Shown here: piece after piece, positions 12,829 to 24,425 of the stretch
Layout: each line of letters begins with the position of its first letter
Numbering within the stretch: position 1 is the first letter of the stretch
Assembly: GCA_010645155.1 (NCBI GenBank)
Contig: CM021322.1
Location: 5,638,741 to 5,702,740, forward strand
Direction of reading: 5' to 3'
DNA length: 64,000 nt
Source of the DNA: Tigriopus japonicus
Lineage: Eukaryota > Arthropoda > Copepoda > Harpacticoida > Harpacticidae
Notes under the pieces: generated by a model
The model's database searches: none
The model's input: only the letters and a program-made list of their open reading frames with translations
Told to the model about the DNA's origin: nothing
Program-made: the position numbers and the translations under genes

Positions 12829-15800
12829 ATGAGTTTATTACGGAACGATAACCCAATGTCATCAACCAGTAGCGTGGCAAGTTGTTCCAGTGGCATCAAC
12901 GAGCCTCTCCCACCAAATAAATATCTTATGAAAACGTTATGCTTTTCCAAGAAAAGCATGACCATGCCAAGCAAAGACGAGTATTCGAGGCTTCTGAGTT
13001 GCGGTTTAGGAGCTAGAAAATGGCAGGTCAATCTGGATCTGGATTCCAAAATTTTCCAACTTACTCTTCTCAACATTTACCCCCGACTTTCAACTGTCTC
13101 AAATTACTCGTTATGGACCATCAACAAAAACAAGACATTTGAAAAACTACCTCAAAAGGTGAGTCCCATGTGGTTGATTGTACGGTAGATCTATGAACTA
13201 GTAGATACGACTACTTGGTTATTCCTACCGGATACCATGGCTTGAGAATTCTCCGTGTGACCTGGAATCACGTTTCTTTGGACTCGTTGTCATAGTTCCT
13301 TATCAGTGGAATGTCAATATGATCTAACGTGCTTTTCTTTGTAGGTTGACACGCCGAGCAGAATTCGCGCCTATCTTGGATCTCAATTTAGCGGATGCTT
13401 GGTCATCATGCCATCCGAGGAGATTTCTCTCGTAAGTTAATACCTTGCCTAATACAAAATTGTATACAAAGGCTCTTATCACATTTCATCCTCCGTAGGG
13501 ACCTTCACCGACTGTGAATGGAGTCGAAACCGATGTTGGTGTTAGAAACGCTTATAAAAGCTCGCTTTCTCGGGAGAAATCAAGGGTACGTTATGTCCCT
13601 TTGGCTTATACGATTGTTTCTTCGTTAGCACTCCTTGCGAGTTTTCTTTGACTCAATGAAAAATTAGAAGACTCGAATTTTAATACTTTCCAGATGTCCC
13701 GTGAGAGAAGTGGTCTCAATTATTCCAATAACAGCCAATACTCGCAAGCGACGAACATGTTAAAGTAAGTTTTGATTTGAACAAGAGTGTTCCTAACTGA
13801 ATTTTGTAAGACACCAAAGATCAAAAACTAGATCATCGGCTTCTCTGATCTTTCCAGGCAACTGTCTGGGTCATATGTCTAGTGTTTGGGGATGCACATT
13901 TCAAGCATGTTTCATCAATTTCAATCAATTGACTTTCGCCCTTTTTGGGTCTTTTTACCATTTTCAGGCTTCTAAAATGATGTCATATATCTGTTGGCTT
14001 CTACGTAATAGATGTTTAAACAAAAGTGTAGTTAAATAGAGCTTAACAGGGTTAAAATACGTTAGAAGTAAAAAATGGAAGTATGGATGTACGTGGCGTG
14101 CCTTGCCACAAACAAATCATACGAGCTAGATCCATTTGGCTTCTTGTGCCAAAAACACAAAGATGGCAAGATATAACTAGAATTTAGGAAAATTTGAGTG
14201 CGTGGCAAATGGGGATTTCAACTGCCGCACAAAACCAGACAAGCCATCTTTCTTACGGAAATGTTTTGGCTCATACCTTAATAACATTGGCTGAATAAAT
14301 GTAAATGTACGGCCTTGTACATGGTAAAAGGACATGTCAAAGGAAAAAACATAAAAATGAACGAATCTAACCGTAATATGACAAATAAGTTGAATAAAAT
14401 TTGAGATGTTTCGAACAAGGAAAATTATGCACGTGGCAGTGTTTTCCCACAATGTATTCAGGCGAATCAAGGGGAATTTTCTTCTTTTCCGGGAAAAGGA
14501 AAGAAAAGATTCTCTCAAAATGTTTTCTTTTGTAGCATCTAATGTTCTATAAACCTTTACTGATTTAGAAACGTAATACCTAACAAGTTCTTTTTTTTAC
14601 ATCTGACTTCCGAATTATTTCAATCACACGAATGTTGACATCCAGTAAACTTTTGTTAAAAATGCAGATCCTGTTTAGGGGATTCCTTGAGTTTAATACC
14701 CATTCTTCTTATTTTTCAGCTCATTACACTCACGGTCTATTTGTCTCTTGTGCGGTCGTATGGCCAAGCAATTGGGATCATCAGCTTTTTACAACATTGA
14801 CACGCACATGTTGAACTCCGAATCAGGAGGAGAGACCATCGCGGCACGGTTAAAGGAAATCATACGAGTGTCATTACCTCGGAAGAAGTTGATTCCGTCG
14901 GAGGAAATATGCAAGAAATGCTTCCGACAGCTGAACGAAATCGACTACTTGGAAAACCAGGTGAGATTTCCCGACTTGTTTGAGAATAGGATAAAAGAAG
15001 AAAGGAAACGAACGACCTTAACAAGGCCGAGTCGACGTTGTCTGTCTCGTTACTTTGCAAATAAGTTAATGAAGAATTTACAATTAACCAGATGAGTCTA
15101 ATTTTCAGCTCAAGAGTGCCAAAGACGAGGTTGTCAACAACTTCTTTCACACTGTCTCGAAAATCAGTCGCATGGACCCGCATGTTCTTCATCAAAATGG
15201 TATTGCGGCGCGTCATCATTCGCCTGTTCACATTGCATCTTCATCGGCCACCTCTTCAACATCATCCGGTTACATGGAAGGCGATTTGTCTTCGCTCAAC
15301 AGTTCCGGAACCAACAGCCATGCCGATTTCCCTTTGCCTCAACGAGTTTATATTCAAGCGGGCCAACCTGGTCCTTTCCACGGATCCCTGTTGAGCCAAA
15401 GATCTCATGGTTCAGATTCCAAGTCAGTCTCCGAATCCTACCGACAAGCAACCGGTCTCAATTTGGTTCCAGTCAATCTTAATTATCAGAGCTCGGCCTC
15501 CGCTGTGGCTGCAGTCATGGCAGCGGCGGCCGCTGTCAAAGAGCAACGCCAAGTTGAATCCGACGATGATGATGAGGCTACCAAACGCGAACCACTCAGT
15601 TACAAGATGTATGTAGCAAATGAGAGACATTTTTCATCAGCACGTAACTTGAGCGTTGGTGGTGGTGATGGAGAAGGAGGAGAAGACTTGAGTGCACACG
15701 CTTTGGTTGCTCACGCAGCTGGACGTTTAGCCGCTCACGAGGAACAAAAGGCAGCGGATTTACCCGGAAAAACTGAAGAGGACGAGCCAAGTCAAGCCAA

Positions 15801-16530
15801 AGAGGCTGAGAAGGGCCACAAGAGCGAGGATCTGACCAACGAGGCACAAAACTTGAGTCAAACTCAAAACGAAGCTCAAGAAGGTGACGGCGACGGAGAA
15901 GAGGATACTCATCGCAAGCGATACTATGGATCGCTGTGGCAACGCCATTTGAAGCAAAAGGCGCAAGAGTCATATCGTCGGGAGACCCAAGAAGCCGAAG
16001 CACCAGAGAGCACTTACCTCAGTTATAACAGGGTATTACATCATTATCGACGCCAAATGGCACAAAGTCGAGAGGCCTCTGTCGAGGTCAATAGCTCAGA
16101 TCGCTCTGCGAGCGACAGTCCGGATGGTAATTCGCCCAGTCCGGTCTCTCCATCGCAAAGTATCGAGACCGAAGGAAAGAGTTCGAATCGTTGGGTATCA
16201 ACAAACTCGAGCTCAATGCACGTAGGAGATCATAATCGTCCGTGGAAAAAGCGGTACCGCGAAAAGGCCCATGACTCTGGTATTGATTCAAACACAGAGC
16301 CAAAGGCCAAAATTTATCGAAACTCTTCTTCCCCGGAGTCAGCCAAGTCAAATAGCAATGAACCAGAAACCAAGGACGGACAAAGTATGAGCAATAGTAA
16401 CACCGACTCCGGCCTTGGTGGGTCGGACGAGGATTCGGGTGAATCCAACTCCAATGAACAGATGTCCCTCAATGAAGAGAAAGAGAGCGCGCCTGTTTTA
16501 TCTGAACTCCCTATTAGCATGAAATCATGA
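12829..16530 (+). CDS. ZAD-like zinc-domain protein, six exons, function unknown
   Basis: I read six exons joined by GT..AG introns in consistent phase: 12829-13158, 13345-13431, 13499-13585, 13694-13764, 14720-14960 and 15109-16530, giving about 745 aa. The start is the ATG nine bases after a strong acceptor (tttctttcag); an upstream 5' exon is likely. Residues about 70-140 (ARKWQVNLDL through CLVIMPSEEI) look like a small globular domain that I cannot name. The fifth exon encodes CLLCGRM and, about 55 residues later, ICKKCF followed by a predicted helix. This C-x2-C...C-x2-C layout fits the ZAD domain, a zinc dimerisation module of arthropod transcription factors. The remaining roughly 450 residues are Ser, Asp and Glu rich and low in complexity, with an Ala run and no C2H2 fingers. 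A nuclear adaptor role is inference. The gene structure is well supported; the function is not. Confidence 0.8.
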
Positions 16531-17029
16531 GATCCTGCCTGATATTTGGAATTGGTTAAAGCACAACTCTTGTCGTCGAAATGCAAGTTCAATGTTTCTG
16601 TTGGATTCATGATACTCGACAACGCGAGTCTTCAACTTATCCACTCCCCACCATTTAATGGAATATTATAATGGCTCCTCAGGTTAATGACAAATATTTA
16701 CTCTCGGATTTACAGTGTACAAAAGCATTCATTGTATTATTTTTGATCGGTATAAGCATTATTAAAAAAACAAACCAAGCAATCCTTCACACTGTCTTTT
16801 ATTTTTCAATTGCTAAATTAAGACAAATTTCAGATCATGCATGGTGAGCATTTTGGTAGAACTTTTGAATCCACAACTTCGGATGATTTACAAACGTTAC
16901 GCATGCAGATGCCAAAATATTTTTTTCATAGGGTGCAATTTTTTATTACCACTACAAGGAACAGGAATCTATATAAATACATCTACCAACGAGTTTAATC
17001 ACATTTCTCGAATATATTTACAACTGCCT
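16531..17029. other. 3' flank of the ZAD-like gene
   Basis: AT-rich noncoding sequence. No canonical AATAAA close to the stop; the transcript end is not visible. Confidence 0.4.
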
Positions 17030-17088
17030 TTACTCGTCTTTAAAACAATGTAAGGGATTTCTTGTGATGTTGATTTGATATACTATGA

Positions 17089-17549
17089 CAGGGGTGAGGC
17101 ATGGCGTAGTGCGTACTGCGTCGGTTTGTCGTGCAGATGGCTGGGGTTCGATCCCGGCTGACTGCCACCCTCAAAACTCAACTCTTCGGAGTCAAAATTT
17201 AGCATATGAACCGTCTTTCAAATGCAACACACAAATTTCCAAACTTAACTCTTCGGAGTCAAAATTTAGCATTGAACTGTCTTTCAATGCCAAAAACTAG
17301 GCAAGCCCCGGTTCGATCCCGGGCTTGCCGAGTCCTAGTGACCTGTGGTATTAAGTTACATGCAGAAGTCACGGCCCTTGACGGCTTAAATGGGCGAACC
17401 TGGGGTCATTCCCGAGGGTGAGGTAAAAATTAATGCTTGCTTGTTAGCTTGTCCAAGTGGAGCGGCAATATCCCCATATGGCGGACAGCCTCTATCAGAT
17501 CGCAGCTGCGAAGCTGCGTTCTGACTCCTCAACAAACAAACAAACAAAC
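17089..17549 (+). mobile_element. tRNA-derived SINE with (AAAC)n tail and 12-bp target duplication
   Basis: The 5' part carries pol III box A (TGGCGTAGTGCGTACTGCG) and box B (GGGTTCGATCCC) at tRNA-like spacing. The 3' end is (AAAC)n. The perfect direct repeat GATATACTATGA flanks it (17077-17088 and 17550-17561). A second box-B-like hairpin, GGCAAGCCCCGGTTCGATCC, lies inside at about 17301, and the block AACTCTTCGGAGTCAAAATT is duplicated, so this is a compound or rearranged copy. Confidence 0.92.
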
Positions 17550-17986
17550 GATATACTATGAAAAAGCAACCAACCCCCAGATTTGAAAAAAATGCTAAAA
17601 TGATCAGAGCATTATTGTATGGTTAAATCTTCATCGTTTTACACATGGCCACATAATGCAATGGAATATCCTTCACTTCACCTCACATGTGTATGGATGA
17701 CAAATAATTACAATTGCCTTTACTCGTCTTCAAAACAATGTAAGGGATTTCTGTTTCTTCCTGCTTTTTTTCAACATTTGTAATTGCTTTTTTCAGCTTT
17801 TTGTCAGATTTTGCCATGCTTATTTTGGTGGGAAAAAAGTTGGTAAGGCATGTGTGAAAGACAAGTGAAAGTTAGATAAAACGAAGATTTAACCTTGGTA
17901 ATTGCTACAATTCCTTTCTCATCTCAACAAATAAAGTTGGAACAACAATGGGAATATATAAAGGTTGCTTCAACTGAGAGCTTTAA

Positions 17987-18779
17987 ATCATACCGCTAGA
18001 GGTATAACAGGGCCGTTGCTGTACTGAGTTGCCCAGCCCATTTTGGCGAATCCAAGTTTTTTCAATCTAAGCGTCCATTCAATGATTCTAGGTGGATAAC
18101 ACAGTGCTTGCTTAATTGCTTTTAATTCAATCACCCCAAAAAGTACGGAAATCATGGAGTGAGAGGCTAGCAATGAGAGTTATGATTTCCAGCAAAAACG
18201 AACCACTCACCCGTGCTTCTGCAAATGAGACCTGGTTTGTATTGACAGGAACACGTATTTCAAATTTCAGTCCAATCGAATGCTGGAGTGAAAAGTGATG
18301 CCCTCTCAAACTTATGTATTGAGGAGAGCATAGAATGAATGAACCCGCCCTTTTTGTGGTAAAACGATTACCTTAAAAGGGCTAGTTCATTCATTCTCGG
18401 TAGGATTTGCACTGAACTTTGAGTGAGCATAACTTTTGTCTCCAACGTTCGATTGAGCTGAAAATTGAAATACGTATTCTTGTCAACATATGCAAGGTCT
18501 CAGTTGAAGAAGAACGTAATCGAATTGCTCTTACTGGAAATCATTATTCTCATTGCTAGCCTTCCACTCCATGATTCCAGTGCTTCTTGATCACCCTAAA
18601 AAGAAATTTTGCGTTTGTTTGATCCAATTCCAGCCAAGGCATCTAGAGTGAAATATCTATCGCTTCCAGGCACCTAGAATCATCAAATGGACGCTTAAAT
18701 GGGAACAACTTGGATTCGCCAAAATGGGCTGGGCAACTCAGCACAGCCAACGGCCCTGTTTTTCCGCTAGCAGTATAAT
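17987..18779. mobile_element. TTAA-flanked foldback MITE (piggyBac-like target), 793 bp including nested insert
   Basis: Terminal inverted repeats of about 115 bp: the left one begins ATCATACCGCTAGAGG and the reverse complement of the right one begins ATTATACTGCTAGCGG. They share CCCAGCCCATTTTGGCGAAT. TTAA flanks both ends (17983-17986 and 18780-18783), the target of piggyBac-type transposases. Without the nested palindromic MITE the element would be about 330 bp. No ORF. Confidence 0.85.
18138..18589. mobile_element. Palindromic MITE, 452 bp, copy 2, nested in the TTAA element
   Basis: This has the same sequence and full-length palindromic layout as the copy in the LINE at 3.4 kb. Flanks are ATCACCCC (18130-18137) and ATCACCCT (18590-18597), an 8-bp duplication with one mismatch. 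It lies between the two arms of a TTAA-flanked foldback element and is therefore younger than it. There is no coding capacity. Confidence 0.88.
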
Positions 18780-19188
18780 TTAAAACGCCCACGCGAAACA
18801 ACATTTATATATCCCCCATTCTTGACATTTTTCAAAAAAAATATGTTCAAGTGTTTTTATTTAAAATTTCGTAACTGAAAGAGTGAGGGTTTTTTTTTTA
18901 CAAACTTTTCAATCAGGAATGCCCGACTTTGAATAAAAAGATGGCCAGGGGAGGCCTGTTCTTGTGGCAAGCAACCCTATAACAAATATTTTTGTTTTTT
19001 AACTCGAGGTTTCCAATTCCAACTTTTGTTCTTAAATCCCTTAGCAATGCTCCTCAACATATATAATCTATACCCGTGGTCTTCAATAAGACTCTTTCTA
19101 GAAAACTCAGACAATTTTTGGCAAGCCTAGAATGTTGACGCGACGTGGTCTGCAAGATGATACGATTATTCTTTCCATTATCAATATT

Positions 19189-20793
19189 CAGGGCAGTTGT
19201 AACAAAATTACAAGTAACGGAAGAATAATAATTCGTTCCTTGTTTCGAAAAAGTAACTGTAATGCCATTACATTTCAAAAATGCTGTTTTGTAGCGGCTC
19301 AAAAACCCAAAAAATACTCGTTTCTCGTTCCTTTTCTCAATACACTCGTTTTGATTATTTTTCTGAATATGTTCTTGCATGAGCAACTTTTCAATGAATT
19401 TCGAACGAAGTCACATGCACAGGTAATAAATTCATTTGGCTTTGTTTGCAGACCTTGTGAGAGTTTTTTCAAGATTATGTACATCTTTGATGTGATGTTT
19501 GACTATTACTTCGCCCAAAATCTACCTGCTCACGTCTAAAGTCAATATTAAGCCTTTACTCGGGTCAGTCCACCTTTTTAATCTTTGGTTCATTATTCAA
19601 AACGAAGTGCTTTTATTGCAATCACATGTACATGTTCCTACACGGTACTGTCCAGGTCTAAAATTCATATTTTTGGCTTGAACATTTGAATTCTTATATA
19701 ACTGGACCGTTTTTTTCGCTTTTTGGGGTCAAAAATGGACTAGTTAAACTCAAATAACTCAACACCTTAGTAACATATTTTCAGTTAACTTAGGTATCTA
19801 GATAAACTTTAGAAGTTTATTAATCATGTTTTTAAAGATTAGTTAATCTTATAGGGCTTTTAGGGTTATTACCTATTTACATACATAGGAAGACCTATTC
19901 TTGGAAAAGTTGGTATCTGAAAGTTGTTCTGCAACTTTTCCTGGGTCTGAAGCATATCTCAGTGTTTGGATATTATCCAAGCAAACTTGATAATTATTTT
20001 CAGTACCATGCCTACTGGTTCTAAGACTGGGTATTTTTCAATTTGAGCCAAAACATTAATCGTAAAAACTTTTTTTGGCCGAGTTTTTCCACGCATGTTT
20101 TGAAAAATCGGCATTATCAGTATTACTTGCAATGAGTCCCTTTTCCTTCATTTGAATTATTAGAACTTGCACTTTTTCTAATCTTAAAAGCTTCAAACCA
20201 AAAACACAGTAAGTTTCGCAAGTTTCTTACGAGATATCACTTGTTTTTTTTTATCTTGTTCACTTTTGTTCACTTACCTTGAATCAAATCTTGAGCCAAA
20301 AATGCAGGCCATTGTAAGGGTTTTGAGAGGGATGGTGTAGAAAATAAGTATGAGCAAAAATTCAAGTCAAGGGATCCAAATGGTTAGCACGTTAGTTATA
20401 AAATCACAAGGTTTTCAAGACTTTTAAAAAGTATCAAAATAGTGTTTAATGGCAGTGTCTTGAAATACTTCTTTAAACCCTTGAAATTTTTCGAGCTGAT
20501 ATTTTTTAGAGAAATGGAAAAACCTCTTGGATGTAAAAACTGAATAAAAAAACCACATGAAGCAGGAAGTATGGCCTACTGAACAACTTAAAACGAAATT
20601 ATTGTGATTGAGATTATTTAAATTCACATCTTTAATCCCCCAGAAAATAAATGCCTTTTTTAAAACAGTACTTTTTATGTTGTAATGTCATTCCTATTGT
20701 CCGATAGGAATTCGGAGAAACGCGTTCCTCATTTTGGAGGAAGGAACAGGAACTGTAATCCGTTCCTTTTTTCCAGGAACGGCTAAAGCCCTG
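19189..20793. mobile_element. Non-autonomous hAT-like element, 1605 bp, 8-bp target duplication
   Basis: It begins CAGGGC and ends GCCCTG, the classic hAT-type termini. TCAATATT is directly repeated at both edges (19181-19188 and 20794-20801). Subterminal sequences near each end contain CGTTCC/GGAACG motifs (for example GGAACGGCTAAAGCCCTG). No transposase frame is present in its AT-rich interior. A related right end occurs near 43.15 kb. Confidence 0.88.
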
Positions 20794-20801
20794 TCAATAT
20801 T

Positions 20802-21540
20802 GCTCAAAGACGTCTCAGTTGAGTTCACTCCATACATGCCGTTTCGATGCTTATTTGAGGTTATTGTTTTGTATCAGTGTCAACTCAAATCCTATTTTCT
20901 GTAATACACGTTTAATAAAAGCCCCATTTTAAAATCTAAAGAGAAATCTTAAGGCTAATGATCATTTGTAAAACACTGAAGCTGTAAAAGTTTTTTTCAG
21001 ATGTTGTTTTCCACTTCCACGTATATGACAAGGTAATTGGGGTTTTCTTTGATTCATACAATGTGGCTAGTGTTGTTTGCTACGAGTACCATTTATTAGA
21101 GCTGAAATGTTAACAGATGTTTCGTCAGTTGAAATGTGGAAGTTATCTACAAAATCCTCGCCTTCAAGATTTTTAACAATGAGATTCTGCTACATGAATG
21201 ATGATTTTACTATACCCTCATTCTTTTATCACTTTTCTCAAATTAATGTTGACTTCACAAACATAATTTGAGAAAGCAATCTGTAAACCCAAAACCCAAA
21301 CACATTTAGGTATCTTTCGGACTCAAAGGGAAACAACTTTGATTTAGTGCAATTTTCAAAGTTTGCGTAGGATAAAAAGTTAAAAAGAAAAAAAATAGTC
21401 AGTACATATTTAGTTACATTTGGAAGAGTTTCAACTTGCCATCCAACAAAGTTGACCCTTGTACAATTTTGTTGGCTACACTTATTTCAACTCTATCTAG
21501 CACCTCAACCAATATTTATCATTTCTTTATTTTGGTTCCA
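20802..21540. other. Intergenic, nothing recognised
   Basis: AT-rich spacer between the hAT-like element and the 17-bp-repeat foldback element. Confidence 0.5.
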
Positions 21541-22340
21541 GGACAACTCGACCCAGGAAAACTCGACCCAACGGACAACTTGACCCAACGGACAACCCGA
21601 CCCAGGAAAACTCGACCCAGCGGACAACTCGACCCAGCGGACAACTCGACCCAGCAGACAACTCGACCCAACAGACAACTCGACCCAGCGGACAACTCGA
21701 CCCAGCAGACAACTCGACCCAGCAGACTACTCGACCCAGCAAATAACTCAACCCAGTGGATAACTCGACCCAGAGGACAACTTAACCTAATGAACAACTC
21801 GAGTCTGAAAACAACTAAACCCACTACAAAAGTCGAGCTTGTGGAAATCTGAAAATGCACAAAACTCAAACTAGTGGTTCAAAATATTCACTTTAATTCA
21901 AAAAATCAAATTTGAGGAAGAAACAATCTGCCTTTGGCAGTAGGAAAAATCAGTAAAATAATAGTCAATAGCAAAAATGCCTTTTGAAAATATGAAGTTA
22001 TACATATTTTATAGATTTTCTGAAAAATGGGGATCTGCCATGCAATTTTGATTACTAGAAGTTCAATTGATTGGTTAGTTCTGTTTTGTGCCTTTTTGAA
22101 GTTGTCCACTAAGTCGAATTTCTGCTGAGTCGAGTTGTTCATTAGGTTAAGTTGTCTGCTGGGTCAAGTTGTCCGCTGGGTCGAGTTGTCCGCTGGGTCG
22201 AGTTGTCCCCTGGGTCGAGTTGTCCCCTGGGTCGAGTTGTCCTGGGTCGGGTTGTCCGTTGGGTCGACTTGTCCGCTGGGTCGAGTTGTCCGTTGGGTCG
22301 AGTTGTCCTGGGTCGAGTTGTCCGCTGGGTCGAGTTGTCC
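21541..22340. mobile_element. Foldback element with 17-bp tandem repeats in both arms
   Basis: The left arm (about 21541-21866) is a tandem array of GGACAACTCGACCCAGC with slight variants. The right arm (about 22083-22340) is the same array in reverse complement. Beyond the arrays both arms share an inner segment (AACTTAACCTAATGAACAAC up to gcacaaaac). A spacer of about 215 bp separates them. The period is not a multiple of three and both strands are open, giving spurious repetitive frames. No target duplication is evident at the outer ends. Confidence 0.88.
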
Positions 22341-23671
22341 TGTCACCCTTTATTATCAATGAGACGTACATCATCAAATAGCTTAAACTCATAGCTATTA
22401 ATGCATACAAGTCTCGTACTAGTAGAGGTTAAATTCTCGTAAAATTTGTAATTTAAGGGTGATCAAGTCGAGTCCTTCTCCCCAGACAGAACGGTTGAAG
22501 ATTGGTGTTGCCAACAGAATCGTGCAGGGTCAGCTACGCCGAAGAACCATCAGAATGAACTGCAAATTTATTGATATATCTCTGAGTTACTTGAGTTTAC
22601 GGGGTCCATTTTTGGTATGAAATCTCTATTCACCAATTAAATAACTTTGTGAGATTCTGTAAAATTATAAAAAAAACTTTCCTTTTGTCGATTTTGGATG
22701 CTGTCCTTCGAGAAACATCAAATTCGCCTGAAACAAGAAGACACACCTGTCCAGCATATTTCTTTCAATTTTCAATCGAATAGCTAGCTCGGTGCATTCT
22801 TGATAACTGACGTTCACTTTTTCAAAGATATTTATTCCAAGTGTATGTTTCTGATAATAATGTTATTTTATTTTGATCAGTTATGACAAAACATAAAAAA
22901 CGATGGATTTTTAGATTGATTTATGAGAACGGGGACCTATAATATTTCCCTAGGAACATGGGATTTCATGTACCATGAGCGTTTTCCGCTTTTCGAGCCA
23001 AAAATACTAATAAACACATTTCTACCAATCTCAATTCAATTGAGCTCTAATTATGTTTAGAGTTTTCAAAGAAATAGTTCATGTAAAAGGTTTTAGTTGC
23101 TTAACTTTTTACCCAGCGCAAACTTTGAAAGGATCAATAAAATTAAGTTTCCTAATTCTGAAACACACCTCATTGTGTTTGGGTATTTTGATCCAAACTT
23201 AAAAAGCCATTTGAAACACTGTGTTCTCTTAACTAGAAAAATAAAGAACAGGTGAATCGATTTTGAAGGTCCAAATTTAGGAGTACAAAGGCTCTCATTC
23301 CACTTGTTTTGGTACTTTTGCTAGCCTTTAATTAACAAAAATTGAAACCAATCGGTATGTAAGGTTTTATCTTTTAATCAAGACAACATCTATTGGCACA
23401 AAGTATAACGACGGCACTTCAAGATTCTTATATAAGTGAGCCGAAGCAAACTGGCAGGCCGGATTACTCAATATGGATTTCTCTTTGCCTAACTCTTTGC
23501 AACCTTTTGGGATATTCATTTATATTGCACTTCCGTTTTCTCAATACATTTGTTCTGTCGAATAGCAGATCAACAAAAAACTTGTTTGTGGTAATCTTTA
23601 GTTTGTGGTAATGTTCAGTCTCATTTTGCAGACAAGGATGCCATATGAGTGTGTGGTCCTAATTATTTACG
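22341..23671. other. Intergenic, nothing recognised
   Basis: AT-rich spacer, no coding signal, between the foldback element and the 335-bp hAT-like MITE. Confidence 0.5.
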
Positions 23672-23679
23672 GTTTTGGC

Positions 23680-24014
23680 TAATGATGGACCGAAAGGGCT
23701 CATAACCGAAACCGAAAATTTCGGCCGAAAGAGGGCTTAACCGAAACCGAAACCGAAAGCAGCTGATTACAAAATTGTTCAAATGCAAAATCTGCCTTAA
23801 AAATTAGAATGCTCATGTGTTCGATGTAGGGTAGTCGCAAATTTTGAAAAATCGGAAAACTTAAATTTCAGAGGTTTTTGGACCAATTTTTTTTTTGATT
23901 TTGTTGTTAAACTCCATTTTACATAGTGCTTGTCTGCTTTCGGTTTCGGTAGGCATAACCGAAACTGAAACCGAAACCGAAATTTCGGCCGAAAGCGCTT
24001 TCGGTCCATCACTA
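23680..24014. mobile_element. hAT-like MITE, 335 bp, 8-bp target duplication
   Basis: The left end is TAATGATGGACCGAAAG; the right end in reverse complement is TAGTGATGGACCGAAAG. The direct repeat GTTTTGGC flanks it (23672-23679 and 24015-24022). Subterminal runs of AACCGAAACCGAAACC-type repeats occur on both sides with CGGCCGAAA palindromes. Noncoding. Confidence 0.9.
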
Positions 24015-24189
24015 GTTTTGGCTATTGTTTGTTACATATTGTGATGAAAATAAAATTTATATCTTTGCCTAAAATAAACTCCTAAGGGAGCTGAAATCAA
24101 ATTTGGTTAGTCTTTTGCCTTTATACTAACTTATTTTTCTGATTAGCATGGTCACTTAAACTGCCAGATGCAAAGGGAATCTCAAAATT

Positions 24190-24425
24190 GGCGCCAAATT
24201 CGTGGACGCTGTTTTTTTTTCATTTTCACAACAAAAACAACACATGGATTCAGTGCTTCCAAAACTTGCGCTTTTGCGCAACTCTTGCGTTTTCGAGTTT
24301 CCGGTTTGCTCGCTATTTAGGCTAGACCTGGTTCGATCCCTAGACCTGGGATCGAACCCATGAACCCGAGCATAGCTTGGTCGCGCTTTGGTCAATTGCG
24401 CTACACCATCTTCCCTGTGGCAAAT
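24190..24425 (-). mobile_element. tRNA-derived SINE (different family), minus strand
   Basis: Read on the minus strand from about 24415, box A is TGGTGTAGCGCAATTGACC and box B is GGGTTCGATCCC, in a tRNA-like head. An inverted second box B (GGTTCGATCCC on the plus strand) sits immediately beyond, forming a hairpin. There is no clean acceptor stem or CCA context, so I call it a SINE rather than a functional tRNA gene. The far border is approximate. Confidence 0.65.

Larger units (their letters stand above)
17030..19188. repeat. Interspersed repeat family R1, copy B, heavily nested
   Basis: R1 landmarks appear at 17562-17975 and 18784-19188 in the same order as in copy A. A SINE (17089-17549) and a TTAA foldback element (17987-18779) are inserted in it. 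A short segment, TTGCCTTTACTCGTCTT with its surroundings, occurs twice (about 17026 and 17716), which suggests an internal duplication before the SINE arrived. Confidence 0.7.

Noticed and set aside
12639..13076. 145-codon open frame on the minus strand
   Set aside because: It overlaps exon 1 of the ZAD-like gene, which has matching splice signals and phase on the plus strand; the minus frame has no motif or partner exons.
21436..22410. Several long repetitive open frames on both strands (Pro/Thr/Arg-rich or Gly/Ser/Val-rich)
   Set aside because: They are by-products of the 17-bp tandem repeat, are open on both strands, and have no domain or start context.
24340..24415. tRNA gene on the minus strand
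   Set aside because: Boxes A and B fit, but the acceptor stem and anticodon arm do not fold convincingly and an inverted box B follows, so SINE is the better call.
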